Source of the DNA: Deltaproteobacteria bacterium GWA2_38_16
Lineage (GTDB): Bacteria > Bdellovibrionota > JACOXK01 > 2-02-FULL-40-11
Length of the DNA stretch: 64,000 nucleotides
Direction of reading: 5' to 3'
NCBI GenBank assembly: GCA_001797335.1
Contig: MGPE01000006.1
Span: 215,473-279,472, forward strand
Shown here piece after piece: positions 52,061-60,669 of this stretch (positions within the stretch are counted from its first letter, which is position 1; each line of letters begins with the position of its first letter). The notes under the pieces are model-generated. The model worked only from the letters and a program-made list of their open reading frames with translations, did not search any database and was not told the DNA's origin. The position numbers and the translations under genes were made by a program.

Positions 52061-52978
52061 ATGTTAATATTGGCTTACATACTGATTGGGGTGAGTATTT
52101 ATATCCTGGTCTATGAATTTTTTAAGTTTGGGGGGCCTCCTAAGAAAGAAAAAGAAGATGCCACCAAAGCCCCTCCTCTCACACCCACATCACAGTCTTT
52201 AATTTTACGGCTTTCGATGCCCATTATCCGGACCTATCTTTTGCCTTCTGTGGTAAACCTTAAAATTGATAACTTCCGAAAAGAAAAAAAACGGGTTATT
52301 GCCTCCGCAGGAATGGTAGATGAAATTACACCCGATGAACTTTTTTCTTTTAAAATCCTTCTCATCGTTTCTCTTCCTCTCATTGCCATTATTTACAATC
52401 TTTCTTTAAGGGTGGTAAATCCTCTTATTTTAATGCTCGTTTTTGGCTCGATTGGATATGTTTTCCCAGACCTTTGGCTTAAAAATCTTATCCAAACACG
52501 GCAAAATAAAATTCGAAAGGCCATCCCCTTTGTGGTTGATCTTTTAAGTCTCTGTACCGAAGCTGGCCTTGATTTTATGGGGGCTATTCAGCGTGTGGTG
52601 GAAAAAGCTAAAAAAAGCCCATTAATCGACGAGCTTCAATATGTTCTTCAGGAATTAAAACTAGGAACTACTCGAGCTCAATCTTTACGAAACATGGCTG
52701 ACCGTATTGATATGACTGAAATTTCTTCTTTGGTCGCTGTACTGGTTACTGCAGATCAAATGGGGGCCAGTATTAGTAACGTCTTAAAAGAGCAGTCTGC
52801 CCAAATTCGAAGTGAACGATTTATTCGAGCAGAAAAAGAAGGGGCTAAAGCCTCTCAAAAAATATTATTTCCACTCATCCTTTTTATTGTTCCGGCTGTG
52901 TTTATTGTAGTTCTGGGCCCCATTGTGGCACGCCTCATTCAACAAGCTTTTAGTGGTGGGGGAGGAGGATTTTTCTAA
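52061..52978 (+). CDS. tadC: Tad pilus inner-membrane platform protein TadC-like
   Basis: 305 residues of the type II secretion F-domain family. An N-terminal membrane helix (3-20) is followed by two helices near 100-140. The conserved cytoplasmic T2SSF domain has PFVVDLLSLCTEAGLDF ... AIQRV ... LGTTRAQSLRNMADR ... ALVTADQMGASI, and there is a last helix near 275-295. Together with TadB it forms the platform driven by the TadA ATPase, whose gene lies at the other end of this locus. No tadB is visible. Confidence 0.88.
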   Translation: MLILAYILIGVSIYILVYEFFKFGGPPKKEKEDATKAPPLTPTSQSLILRLSMPIIRTYLLPSVVNLKIDNFRKEKKRVIASAGMVDEITPDELFSFKILLIVSLPLIAIIYNLSLRVVNPLILMLVFGSIGYVFPDLWLKNLIQTRQNKIRKAIPFVVDLLSLCTEAGLDFMGAIQRVVEKAKKSPLIDELQYVLQELKLGTTRAQSLRNMADRIDMTEISSLVAVLVTADQMGASISNVLKEQSAQIRSERFIRAEKEGAKASQKILFPLILFIVPAVFIVVLGPIVARLIQQAFSGGGGGFF

Positions 52979-53313
52979 TGTCTATTTTAAAAAACAATAC
53001 ACTTCTCACCCAGAAAGATACGCATGCTCAAACTTTTTATGCCAGATTCAAGGGACTTTTGGGAAAAAACTCTTTTACCTCGGGAGAGGCTCTTATTTTG
53101 ACACCTTGTAAATCTATTCATACTTTTTTTATGAAATTCCCCATTGATGCTATTTTTATTAATGCACAGGGAGAAATTTTAGCCCTTTATCCCGATTTAA
53201 AACCCAATCGCCTCACCAAATTTTATTGTCATGCCAAAAGCGTGATTGAAGTTCCCATTGGTACTATTCAAAAATGGAATCTCAAAGTAGGAGAATCTCT
53301 ATGTATAAATTAA
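52978..53313 (+). CDS. DUF192 protein
   Basis: 111 residues. CKSIHTFFMKFPIDAIFI near residue 45 is the DUF192 signature. Some members are periplasmic; no signal peptide is visible here. The function is unknown. The ATG shares one base with the tadC stop, and the gene end overlaps the first FHA gene by 13 bases, so it belongs to the pilus operon transcriptionally. Confidence 0.88.
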   Translation: MSILKNNTLLTQKDTHAQTFYARFKGLLGKNSFTSGEALILTPCKSIHTFFMKFPIDAIFINAQGEILALYPDLKPNRLTKFYCHAKSVIEVPIGTIQKWNLKVGESLCIN

Positions 53314-54836
53314 AAATCCTTCAGGGATTAGAAGAACCTAAAGAATTTATTCTAGATGAAGGAACTCATATTTTAGGACGGGGGACAGAATGTAATATTG
53401 TGATTCCTTCTTCAGTTGTTTCCAAAAAACATGCCATCATTACAGTAAATCACCATAAAGTAATGATTGAAGATTTGGAAAGTAAAAATGGCACCTTTGT
53501 AAACGGCATCATGGTTCAAAAGAAAGAGTTAAAACTAGGAGATCGCATTTCATTCCAAAATATTGTTTTAGAACTCACTCCCACAATAGACATGTCTCGT
53601 AATATATCTGGGGCCACTTCAAAGATATCTCCTCTCTTTGAACCTCCTCCACCTTCATCTCAAAAACCTTCTTTATTCCAACAACTCATGAACCCCCTTT
53701 TTAGCAGTGCCGTTCAGGTAATTGATTGGAAATATCTCACCCTCTTTTTATTTCTAGGTTTTATTCTTTTTAATTTTTCAATCACCCTTCCACAATTATT
53801 AGACACCTTTCATGAAAAATTACAGCTAGAAGCCATTAAAAGGGGAGAATTTATTGTAAAACAAATTTCGGCTCAAAATCAAAAAAATATAACCCTAAAA
53901 AATGACCTCTTGGTAGCCGATACCTTAGCCATATCTACAGATCTTGCTCAACAAGAAGATAGAATTTTACTCTTAAATATTATTGATCCTAAAACAAAAA
54001 AAATTATTGCCCCTCCGGAACGACTCGAACAATCCATTGATACTAAAGCCGCCTTTTTACGAGGGTCAGAAGCCAAAAAATTGGCTCTTGAAAAAATAAA
54101 TAATAACCAAATTCTTATTTCTCAACCCATATATCTTTATTCTTCTACTCAAGATCGGGATGTAGTGGGAGCTGTGGTTCAGGCTGTCTTTAACCTAGAA
54201 GGCATTGGAATGTCTGCCAGTGAAAAAAATGGGATTTTGGTAAAATTTTTAATTTTTTCAATGGTTTTGGGAATTATCTTCTATTTTCTTCTCCAACAAT
54301 TTACTTCTGCTGCTATTAGAAAAATCTATACTGAAATTGAAGCTGCATCTAAAAAAGGGTTTCAACATTTAGAACTTAAAACCAAATTTGAAGAAATTAA
54401 CCAAATTATTCATAGCATTAATAAAACATTTAAAAAAACCAGAGATCTTATGTCAAAACTTTCCCAAGAAGAATTGGGAAAAGAATCTCTCGTCCTTGAA
54501 AATACCGATGAAATTTTAAACAACCTTCTTCGCGTCTTACCGGATGGGCTCGTGGTGTTAAATAACAACTACCACATTATCCGGATGAATCCTGTCTTTC
54601 AAAAAATGGCCAATTTAAGAAACACCGATCTTTTAAATAAAAATATTTTAGATCTTATTCAGGAAGAAACGCTTCTTAAAAATATTACTCATGGATTGGG
54701 GCAAGCTTCTTTTGGCATGAGTACCAGCGAAGACATTGAGTGGGGAGATCATAAATTTCATTTGTCTGTCTCAGCTACAAAAAATCCTAATAATGAAATC
54801 GATTTTTATATTATTGATGTAAGGCAGGTAGAATAA
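53301..54836 (+). CDS. FHA-domain membrane sensor protein with PAS-like C-terminus
   Basis: 511 residues from the ATG at 53301 (TAGGAG 7 bases upstream). An FHA domain at about 5-95 has the phosphothreonine-binding residues: LGRGTECNI, SKKHA, and LESKNGTFVNG. A membrane helix near 150-170, a roughly 150-residue extracytoplasmic segment and a second helix near 325-345 follow. A coiled HAMP-like stretch and a PAS-like domain (about 410-510) come last. No kinase or cyclase output is seen. It probably relays an envelope signal to phosphoprotein partners of the pilus locus. Confidence 0.8.
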   Translation: MYKLKILQGLEEPKEFILDEGTHILGRGTECNIVIPSSVVSKKHAIITVNHHKVMIEDLESKNGTFVNGIMVQKKELKLGDRISFQNIVLELTPTIDMSRNISGATSKISPLFEPPPPSSQKPSLFQQLMNPLFSSAVQVIDWKYLTLFLFLGFILFNFSITLPQLLDTFHEKLQLEAIKRGEFIVKQISAQNQKNITLKNDLLVADTLAISTDLAQQEDRILLLNIIDPKTKKIIAPPERLEQSIDTKAAFLRGSEAKKLALEKINNNQILISQPIYLYSSTQDRDVVGAVVQAVFNLEGIGMSASEKNGILVKFLIFSMVLGIIFYFLLQQFTSAAIRKIYTEIEAASKKGFQHLELKTKFEEINQIIHSINKTFKKTRDLMSKLSQEELGKESLVLENTDEILNNLLRVLPDGLVVLNNNYHIIRMNPVFQKMANLRNTDLLNKNILDLIQEETLLKNITHGLGQASFGMSTSEDIEWGDHKFHLSVSATKNPNNEIDFYIIDVRQVE

Positions 54837-54838
54837 TC

Positions 54839-55804
54839 ATGAATGGATGTTTACGCATATTAACAGGAGAGCATCAGGGGGGATTTTATCCTTTGGCTTC
54901 TCATACGGTTACTCTAGGACGCGCGCCTGATAATGATATCGTTTTAGACGACAAAGGCATTTCTCGTCATCATGCCCAAATTACGTATGAAAATAAGTGC
55001 TATTTTATTATCGACCTCAATACCCCCAATGGAACCTATGTCAATAAACGCCGGGTTTTAAATCAGCCCTTAAAAGAAGGCGATATTATTCAACTGGGGC
55101 ATTGCTCTTTTCAATTTTCATTAAAAGAAGTGTCACAAGACACTCATCTTGAAAAAAAAGGCGAGGCTTCTCCCCCTCAATCAGAAACCATTACCCGAAC
55201 TGAACCCCCTAAAAAAACTTCCTCTCTAAGACCACTTCTTTATGGAATGGGAATTTTGTGTTTGGGGCTTTTAACATGGGTGATGATGCAACCTACCGAT
55301 AAAAAAGAAAATGCTTCTAAAAAAGTAGAAGAAGAAAATAATCGAACAACGGCTTCTGAAAATGGCCCAAAAACTGCCAAAGATCTTCCTGAACTTAGTC
55401 GTGAAGCGTATTCCTTAAACCGTGAAAAGGCCAATCAATTCTATTTATCTGGCTATAGAGAATTACTCTCACACAATTATATTCGAGCCTTAGATGATTT
55501 TAAAGCAGCTTTAGAGCTGTATCCTGACCACCAACTTGCTAAAATTTATTTAAATAAAACCGAAGAGTCTATTACAGGAGAAGTGAATAATAATTATAAG
55601 TCTGCGATTAATTATTTTAATAGCAGTCAATATGAATTGTCCGTTCATCATTTTAAGGTGGTCATGGACTTATTAAAATACAGAAAACCGCCGCCAGGAT
55701 TTTGTGCCGTTCGGGCGGAGAAAAAAGAGGCATCTCCCAATCCAGATTTTGAAAAATATTGTGATGCCGTACAAAAAATTGAACAGGCGCAAGCACTAAA
55801 ATGA
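54839..55804 (+). CDS. FHA-TM-TPR protein
   Basis: 321 residues. An FHA domain at about 5-95 is complete (LGRAPDNDIVL, GISRHHAQI, TPNGTYVN). A single membrane helix near 132-152 (LLYGMGILCLGLLTWVMM) is followed by a polar linker and TPR-like repeats (about 195-310). The topology would place the FHA in the cytoplasm and the TPRs in the periplasm. It is likely a scaffold linking phosphorylation state to pilus assembly. It overlaps the next gene as ATGA. Confidence 0.82.
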   Translation: MNGCLRILTGEHQGGFYPLASHTVTLGRAPDNDIVLDDKGISRHHAQITYENKCYFIIDLNTPNGTYVNKRRVLNQPLKEGDIIQLGHCSFQFSLKEVSQDTHLEKKGEASPPQSETITRTEPPKKTSSLRPLLYGMGILCLGLLTWVMMQPTDKKENASKKVEEENNRTTASENGPKTAKDLPELSREAYSLNREKANQFYLSGYRELLSHNYIRALDDFKAALELYPDHQLAKIYLNKTEESITGEVNNNYKSAINYFNSSQYELSVHHFKVVMDLLKYRKPPPGFCAVRAEKKEASPNPDFEKYCDAVQKIEQAQALK

Positions 55805-57768
55805 ATATAAAACTGACATTTAAAAAAATGGACCAAATCTTAAAGGTGGTAACGATAACACCGGCAGAGTCCCCTTTTCGCATGGGTCGAGGGAAAGATA
55901 ACGAGTTCATGATTGAAGAACCTCATATTTCCAGACATCACGCTCAAATCGAATTTAAAGAGGGCAAATGGTTTTTATTAAAAATGACCAAAACAGGAAA
56001 ACTAATTTACGATGGGAAAAATATTGAAAAACAAGAACTTACTTTACCCACTTCATTTGAAATTCCTCCGTACGCGTTTACCGTAGAAGTAGCCCAAGAA
56101 GAAAAAATAGAAGTATCTATTTCCAAAAAAACAGAACTAAAGTCAGAGCCAAGGACAGAACCAAGTACAGAAATAGACGAAAAAGAAATATTTACTCCTA
56201 CTTCCCAATCGTTTCCTCTCACGCTTGAAGAAAACGAAGATAAAATAAAAGAAGAAACCAAAATCACTTCCCACATTCAAGCCAAAATCATTATCTTAAA
56301 GGGAACCAGCACTTACCAAAGCTATGACCTTTTAGGAAAAGAAATTACGCTGGGTCGAGACAATGCTTGTGATATTGCACTGGACGATCCTAAAATTTCT
56401 CGTGAACATGCAAAAATTTTCTTAAAAGGAAATACCTATTATTTAAAAGATTGCGGAAGTACCAATGGCACATTTTTAAATCACCATCCCATAACAGCAG
56501 AAACTCCCATCACAAGTTCTGACCAGATTCAGCTGGGAGATTGCATTCTTCAATTTGCTGTGTGTGATGAAAATCTCTACGCCCTAGCCTCTCGTTCAAG
56601 CGCCTTAAGTCCAGATGCCACACAATCTGGAATTTATCCTCCCAGTTGGGAGGCCCAAGTTCCTTCTTATTCAAAACCTCCTCAATCTTTTTTAAAACGA
56701 TTTAGAATATTTTTTGCGTTAGGCACCATTGGCCTCCTCATCATTGCTTACTTTGGTATGGAACCGGCTAAGCCTCCTCCTACTCGACAAACCGCCCAGG
56801 AACTTCCCACCAAAGTAACGCCTCCCACAGAAGCTCCTGATGAGCTTTCAAAATTAAGCCAAGTGGATCAAGAATACATATTGGCCAAACTTAAAGAAGC
56901 CAAGGATTTTTATAAAAACAGAAGTTATAGAAAAGCTCAACTTGCTCTTCAAGAAGCTTTAAAAATTGCTCCTCAATACAAAGCAGCTTTGGATTTAAAT
57001 ACGGTTATTCAAGAAACCCTCGAAAAACAATCCCAGGAAAATCAAAAACAAGAGGCCGTATTAGAAGAAAAAAAATTAGAAGAAGATGTTAAATATCATT
57101 TATCAGTTGCCTTGGATTATTTTAATCGCCAACAGTGGGATAAGGCTATTCAAGAATATGATAAAATTTTGGAATTAAAACCCGAGCATGAAGAAGCTCA
57201 AGCAAAAAGGCAAATAGCTCAAGATAAATTAGAACAAAAAACTCAAAAAAAAGAAGTTCTTCCTCCGCCCGTATCTGCTCAAAAGCAAAATAATAAAAAA
57301 GCAGAAACCCTTTTAGCCCAGGGGTCCACCCTGTCTCAACAAAATAAACCTCTACAAGCCTTAGAAATGTGGAGAAAGGTGTTAAAACTAGAAGGCATTG
57401 ATCCTCAATATTACGTAAAAGCTGAACAATTTATTAATTTTACGAAAGATCAACTCCAAAAAAAATATAGCCCTCTCTTAACTGAGGTCAGCGTTCTCAT
57501 CGAGTCAAAAGATCATTTAAAAGCCAAAGAAATTTTAGAAACAATTTTAAAAGAATACCCTTCTCATCCCGAAGCCCAAGCCCTTTTAGATAAAGTCTTA
57601 TTTTCTCTTCATGGAATAGCCAAACAACAATATACAGAAGCTATTATCGATGAAAATATTGGCCGGATTGATTCTGCTAGAGAAAAATTTAAATGGATTA
57701 TTGAACGTATTCCTGCATCCGACGAATATCACAGAAAAGCACAAAACAAATTAAAAAAATATGAATAA
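55801..57768 (+). CDS. Double-FHA, TM, TPR-repeat protein
   Basis: 655 residues. The first FHA-like domain (about 5-95: FRMGRGKDNEF, HISRHHAQI) lacks the NGT segment, so it may not bind phosphopeptides normally. The second (about 160-255: LGRDNACDI, KISREHAKI, STNGTFLN) is complete. A membrane helix lies near 304-322, then several TPR-like units (about 355-650), including DYFNRQQWDKAIQEYDKIL. It shares architecture with the preceding gene, suggesting duplication. It overlaps the PP2C gene by 8 bases. Confidence 0.82.
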   Translation: MNIKLTFKKMDQILKVVTITPAESPFRMGRGKDNEFMIEEPHISRHHAQIEFKEGKWFLLKMTKTGKLIYDGKNIEKQELTLPTSFEIPPYAFTVEVAQEEKIEVSISKKTELKSEPRTEPSTEIDEKEIFTPTSQSFPLTLEENEDKIKEETKITSHIQAKIIILKGTSTYQSYDLLGKEITLGRDNACDIALDDPKISREHAKIFLKGNTYYLKDCGSTNGTFLNHHPITAETPITSSDQIQLGDCILQFAVCDENLYALASRSSALSPDATQSGIYPPSWEAQVPSYSKPPQSFLKRFRIFFALGTIGLLIIAYFGMEPAKPPPTRQTAQELPTKVTPPTEAPDELSKLSQVDQEYILAKLKEAKDFYKNRSYRKAQLALQEALKIAPQYKAALDLNTVIQETLEKQSQENQKQEAVLEEKKLEEDVKYHLSVALDYFNRQQWDKAIQEYDKILELKPEHEEAQAKRQIAQDKLEQKTQKKEVLPPPVSAQKQNNKKAETLLAQGSTLSQQNKPLQALEMWRKVLKLEGIDPQYYVKAEQFINFTKDQLQKKYSPLLTEVSVLIESKDHLKAKEILETILKEYPSHPEAQALLDKVLFSLHGIAKQQYTEAIIDENIGRIDSAREKFKWIIERIPASDEYHRKAQNKLKKYE

Positions 57769-58507
57769 ATCCACCTTGAAACACAGTGTAGACACTCATG
57801 CCAATACACTTTCCAATGTTAATGAAGATAATCACATTATCGATCCTGAAATTGGAATTTATGCTATCAGCGATGGGATGGGAGGAGCAGGATTGGGAAC
57901 ACTCGCCAGCCAACTGGCCATTACCCTTCTCCCTCAATTCCTTCATGCTACTTCCTTGGGGACAGAAACCACCTGGCCATTTGAAAAAAAAGAAGGCCTT
58001 TCTTTAGAACAAAATTTTTTACGGATGGTGTTTCTCCAAATTCATGCAAAAATCATCGACCGAGCCAAGCATGAAGAACACCTGGGAGAAATGGGATGTT
58101 CTCTGATTTCTGCTATGGTCTTTGAAAATAAAGTCATTGTCATGAGTATTGGAAATTGTCGGGCTTATGTATATCAAAAAAATCATTTAATTCAGCTCAC
58201 AGAAGATCGTTCCTTGGCCTATTATAAAAAATGGCTCCCCTTAAAACCTGAACATAATCTTGCCTTAAATTTTTTAGGAAAAGATGCCCCTTTAGATATT
58301 GATAGCACTTCAGAAAAAATAACAAAAAGTGGAGATCTCTTCATTTTGCTCTCCAGTGGCATCATGAGCAGTTTATCAAATGATCAGATTCTTGAAATAG
58401 TTCAAAAAAATTCAAGTAATATCAATAGCTTATCTAAAAACTTCATTAGTCTGTCCAGTCAAAAAAATCCTCATGTAGACCATACTGCTCTTATTTTAAC
58501 CATTTAA
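57761..58507 (+). CDS. PP2C-like phosphatase with an altered metal site
   Basis: 248 residues. The PP2C pattern is visible: NEDN (Asp23), AISDGMGG (Asp38), GNCRAYV near 131, and VDHTALIL (Asp240). However, the usual SDG motif reads LLSSG, with Ser199 in place of a metal-binding Asp, and GDSRAY reads GNCRAY. It may be weakly active or a pseudophosphatase. Paired with three FHA proteins it would reset or read Thr phosphorylation; no Ser/Thr kinase gene is in the window. Confidence 0.83.
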   Translation: MNKSTLKHSVDTHANTLSNVNEDNHIIDPEIGIYAISDGMGGAGLGTLASQLAITLLPQFLHATSLGTETTWPFEKKEGLSLEQNFLRMVFLQIHAKIIDRAKHEEHLGEMGCSLISAMVFENKVIVMSIGNCRAYVYQKNHLIQLTEDRSLAYYKKWLPLKPEHNLALNFLGKDAPLDIDSTSEKITKSGDLFILLSSGIMSSLSNDQILEIVQKNSSNINSLSKNFISLSSQKNPHVDHTALILTI

Positions 58508-58568
58508 TTTGTAACTTATTGATATTTTTAGATAATCAGTTATACTTAATAGAGTAAAGGACGTAAGA

Positions 58569-58601
58569 GATTCTTCGGGCCTTTGGCCCTCAGAATGACA
58601 G
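58569..58601. repeat. Short palindromic repeat, copy 2
   Basis: GATTCTTCGGGCC-TTT-GGCCCTCAGAATGAC forms a hairpin (GGGCC with GGCCC, ATTCT with AGAAT). It matches the copy at 48197-48221 at both ends. A T6 run lies 9 bases beyond, so it might attenuate transcription between the PP2C and pilin genes. The rest of 58508-58663 holds no gene. Confidence 0.6.
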
Positions 58602-58663
58602 CTAATTTTTTATTTATCTTTTTTAAGAAGGTTGCCGATAAATAGGTATGAAAGGAGACCCGT

Positions 58664-58837
58664 ATGTTTAAACTACTGAAAGACAAAAAAGGACAAAATA
58701 CCTTGGAGTATGTATTGATGCTTGGCTTTGTTGCCGCCATCATTGTGCTCTTTTTTACGGTATTTAAAGGGCGTTTTAACACCATTGTACAAGCCGTTGG
58801 CGATAAAATTAATAGCGCCATTGGCCAAATGCAATGA
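58664..58837 (+). CDS. flp: Flp-type major pilin (57 residues)
   Basis: A short gene: MFKLLKDKKGQNTLEYVLML then a hydrophobic helix to about residue 32 and a polar tail ending GQMQ. G-Q-N-T-L-E-Y matches the Flp prepilin cleavage motif, with cutting before Gln11. AAAGGAG lies 6 bases upstream. It is the likely structural subunit of the Tad pilus, matured by a prepilin peptidase not present in the window. Confidence 0.88.
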   Translation: MFKLLKDKKGQNTLEYVLMLGFVAAIIVLFFTVFKGRFNTIVQAVGDKINSAIGQMQ

Positions 58838-58873
58838 TGAAGATGCAATAACACGCCTAAGAAGGCTTTTGGT

Positions 58874-59059
58874 ATGTACAAACGAAATCACAAGACTAAA
58901 GGACAAGCCATTGTTGAGTACTTACTCCTCTTGTCGTTTGTCGTACTCATTATGCTTAAAGTGGGAAGCTTCATTCAAAATTCTTTTAAAAAAGGAGCTC
59001 CCATTTTAAAAGAGGTGGTCATTGAACAAAATTTGGAAACGGGCGTTGGGTTTAAATAA
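58874..59059 (+). CDS. Second Flp/TadE-like prepilin
   Basis: 61 residues. KGQAIVEYLLLLSFVVLIML follows a basic N-terminus; cleavage would fall before Gln. It is the same size as the Flp pilin but diverged. Its end overlaps the next gene by 38 bases, in another frame. It may be a minor pilin. Confidence 0.8.
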   Translation: MYKRNHKTKGQAIVEYLLLLSFVVLIMLKVGSFIQNSFKKGAPILKEVVIEQNLETGVGFK

Positions 59060-59465
59060 TCGGGGACAAACATTAACAGAGTTTTTGTTTGTCCTCGTCA
59101 TACTCGTGTTTTTAGTGCTGGCGCATATTCAATTTTCTCTGACCTATGTGGTTTCAAGTTTTATTCGCTACACTACGTTTATGGCTGCTCGAAGTGAGAG
59201 TGTGGAAGTAGGCTCCAGCATGCCTTACGTAGAAGCGATGGTGGGAACCCCGGGTGCCAGTAAATTAAGCCCAGTCGCGCATATCCTGGACCAAGCACAA
59301 ATGACCGCTTCTCAGAAAAATCAATTTAGTCTGCCCTATGAAGTTTTAAGTTATGTACCTCTGTTTGGGCCTAGAACAGAAGGCGTTTTAAACTTAAAAA
59401 GTGAGTCACCTATTTCATATGAACCGGTAGCTCAACCGCTGGGAGAGTTTTTTGACAATGAATAA
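59022..59465 (+). CDS. TadE-like pseudopilin
   Basis: 147 residues. Basic N-terminus, then RGQTLTEFLFVLVILVFLVL, the TadE-like prepilin motif, followed by a 100-residue extracytoplasmic part. The start is TTG at 59022 with AGAGGTGG just upstream, inside the preceding gene. Minor pilins of this kind help start pilus assembly. Confidence 0.8.
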   Translation: MNKIWKRALGLNNRGQTLTEFLFVLVILVFLVLAHIQFSLTYVVSSFIRYTTFMAARSESVEVGSSMPYVEAMVGTPGASKLSPVAHILDQAQMTASQKNQFSLPYEVLSYVPLFGPRTEGVLNLKSESPISYEPVAQPLGEFFDNE

Positions 59466-59781
59466 AAAAATAAATTCCAAAGGACAAGCCGTCATGGAAC
59501 TCATGGTGATACTTCCTGTACTCTTTTTTCTCATGATTTTTACGTTTCAGATTTTTAAGGCTTTGAACAAGGCTCATCGCACCCAAGAAGAGGCGCGACA
59601 AACCATCATGACAACCATTAATCACAGAGCCAATGGAGGCCAAGGAATGTTGCCCCGTGAAACGGTGGAATTAGGAACAGATCGCATTCAAACCCAAGGG
59701 CTTCCTATTTTAGGGGGCGATCAAAAAAATGAAGGAGGCATTCCCATTCGCATGGGAATGTGTAGAAACGAAGGATGTTAA
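59458..59781 (+). CDS. TadE/TadF-like pseudopilin
   Basis: 107 residues from the ATG at 59458 (GGGAG upstream; a TTG two codons earlier is also possible). SKGQAVMELMVILPVLFFLM is a fourth prepilin-like N-terminus, followed by a polar tail with two Cys near the end. It overlaps the previous gene by 8 bases. Confidence 0.78.
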   Translation: MNKKINSKGQAVMELMVILPVLFFLMIFTFQIFKALNKAHRTQEEARQTIMTTINHRANGGQGMLPRETVELGTDRIQTQGLPILGGDQKNEGGIPIRMGMCRNEGC

Positions 59782-59802
59782 AGGTAATGGGGGTATAAAA
59801 CA

Positions 59803-60669
59803 ATGGGGAATCCAAGAGCAGTACTCATATCGTTAATCATGGCGTTTTTGGCAGTCCTTCTCATTTGGTTTTATGTAAAACAAAAAGAAGAAACTACGTT
59901 GGGGCTGGCCACTCCTAAAAAAGTCGTGGTAGCAAACCAAGATATTGCGGAGCTTACCACTCTTGATGAAACCATGCTTCGTATTGATTCTGTTCCTCAA
60001 ACCTATATTCAACCAGGCACTTATAGTGAAGCAAAAGATGTGGTGGGTTTAATTACAACGGTCCCCATTAAAAAAGGAGAGCAAATTTTACAAAATAAAG
60101 TTCTTTTTGAAGAAACCCAAACAAAACTTTCAACACGCGTCAGTAAAGGGAAAAGAGCCATTACGGTTCCTGTCACAGACATTCATGGAGCTGGAAGACT
60201 CGTTAAGCCAGGCGATAGAGTTGATATTTTATCTTCCATTGATTATGGCCAAGGAGATAGAGAACAGCGAGAAGTTAAAACCGTTTTACAAGATGTGCTG
60301 GTGATTGCCACGGGAAGAAATATTATTGCCTCTATTCCTACAGAAATTACCAAAGACCCTATTTCGGGAAAAGAAGTGAAACGAGATTTAAGAAAAGATA
60401 CTCGATATACGACAGCCACTTTGGAAGTAACGCTTGAAGAAGCACAAGGAGTTGTATTTTTACTAACCTCTGGTGAAGGAAGTATCTTTTTAGCCCTTCG
60501 AAATCCAGATGATCGTTCAATTGAAAAGCTCTACACCACGGATGCTGATAAAGTGTTGGGAGAAAGAAGCTCCAAGGGAGTTCGTCAAAAAATGGAAGAA
60601 GGCATTAAGGGCCGACGAGAACCCCGTTGGCTAGAATTTAGAGGGACAGATGTTACACCAGTTTACTAA
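59803..60669 (+). CDS. cpaB: Flp pilus assembly protein CpaB/RcpC
   Basis: 288 residues. A membrane anchor at 6-24 is followed by the SAF domain (about 38-105: VVVANQDIAELTTLDE ... VPIKKGEQI) and the CpaB domain (RAITVPVTDIHGAGRLVKPGDRVDIL). It works at the periplasmic side with the secretin. Its last 20 bases overlap cpaC. Confidence 0.92.
   Translation: MGNPRAVLISLIMAFLAVLLIWFYVKQKEETTLGLATPKKVVVANQDIAELTTLDETMLRIDSVPQTYIQPGTYSEAKDVVGLITTVPIKKGEQILQNKVLFEETQTKLSTRVSKGKRAITVPVTDIHGAGRLVKPGDRVDILSSIDYGQGDREQREVKTVLQDVLVIATGRNIIASIPTEITKDPISGKEVKRDLRKDTRYTTATLEVTLEEAQGVVFLLTSGEGSIFLALRNPDDRSIEKLYTTDADKVLGERSSKGVRQKMEEGIKGRREPRWLEFRGTDVTPVY

Noticed and set aside
58508..58663. Rho-independent terminator after the PP2C-like gene
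   Set aside because: The hairpin is good but the T-run starts 9 bases after the stem; reported as a repeat rather than a terminator.
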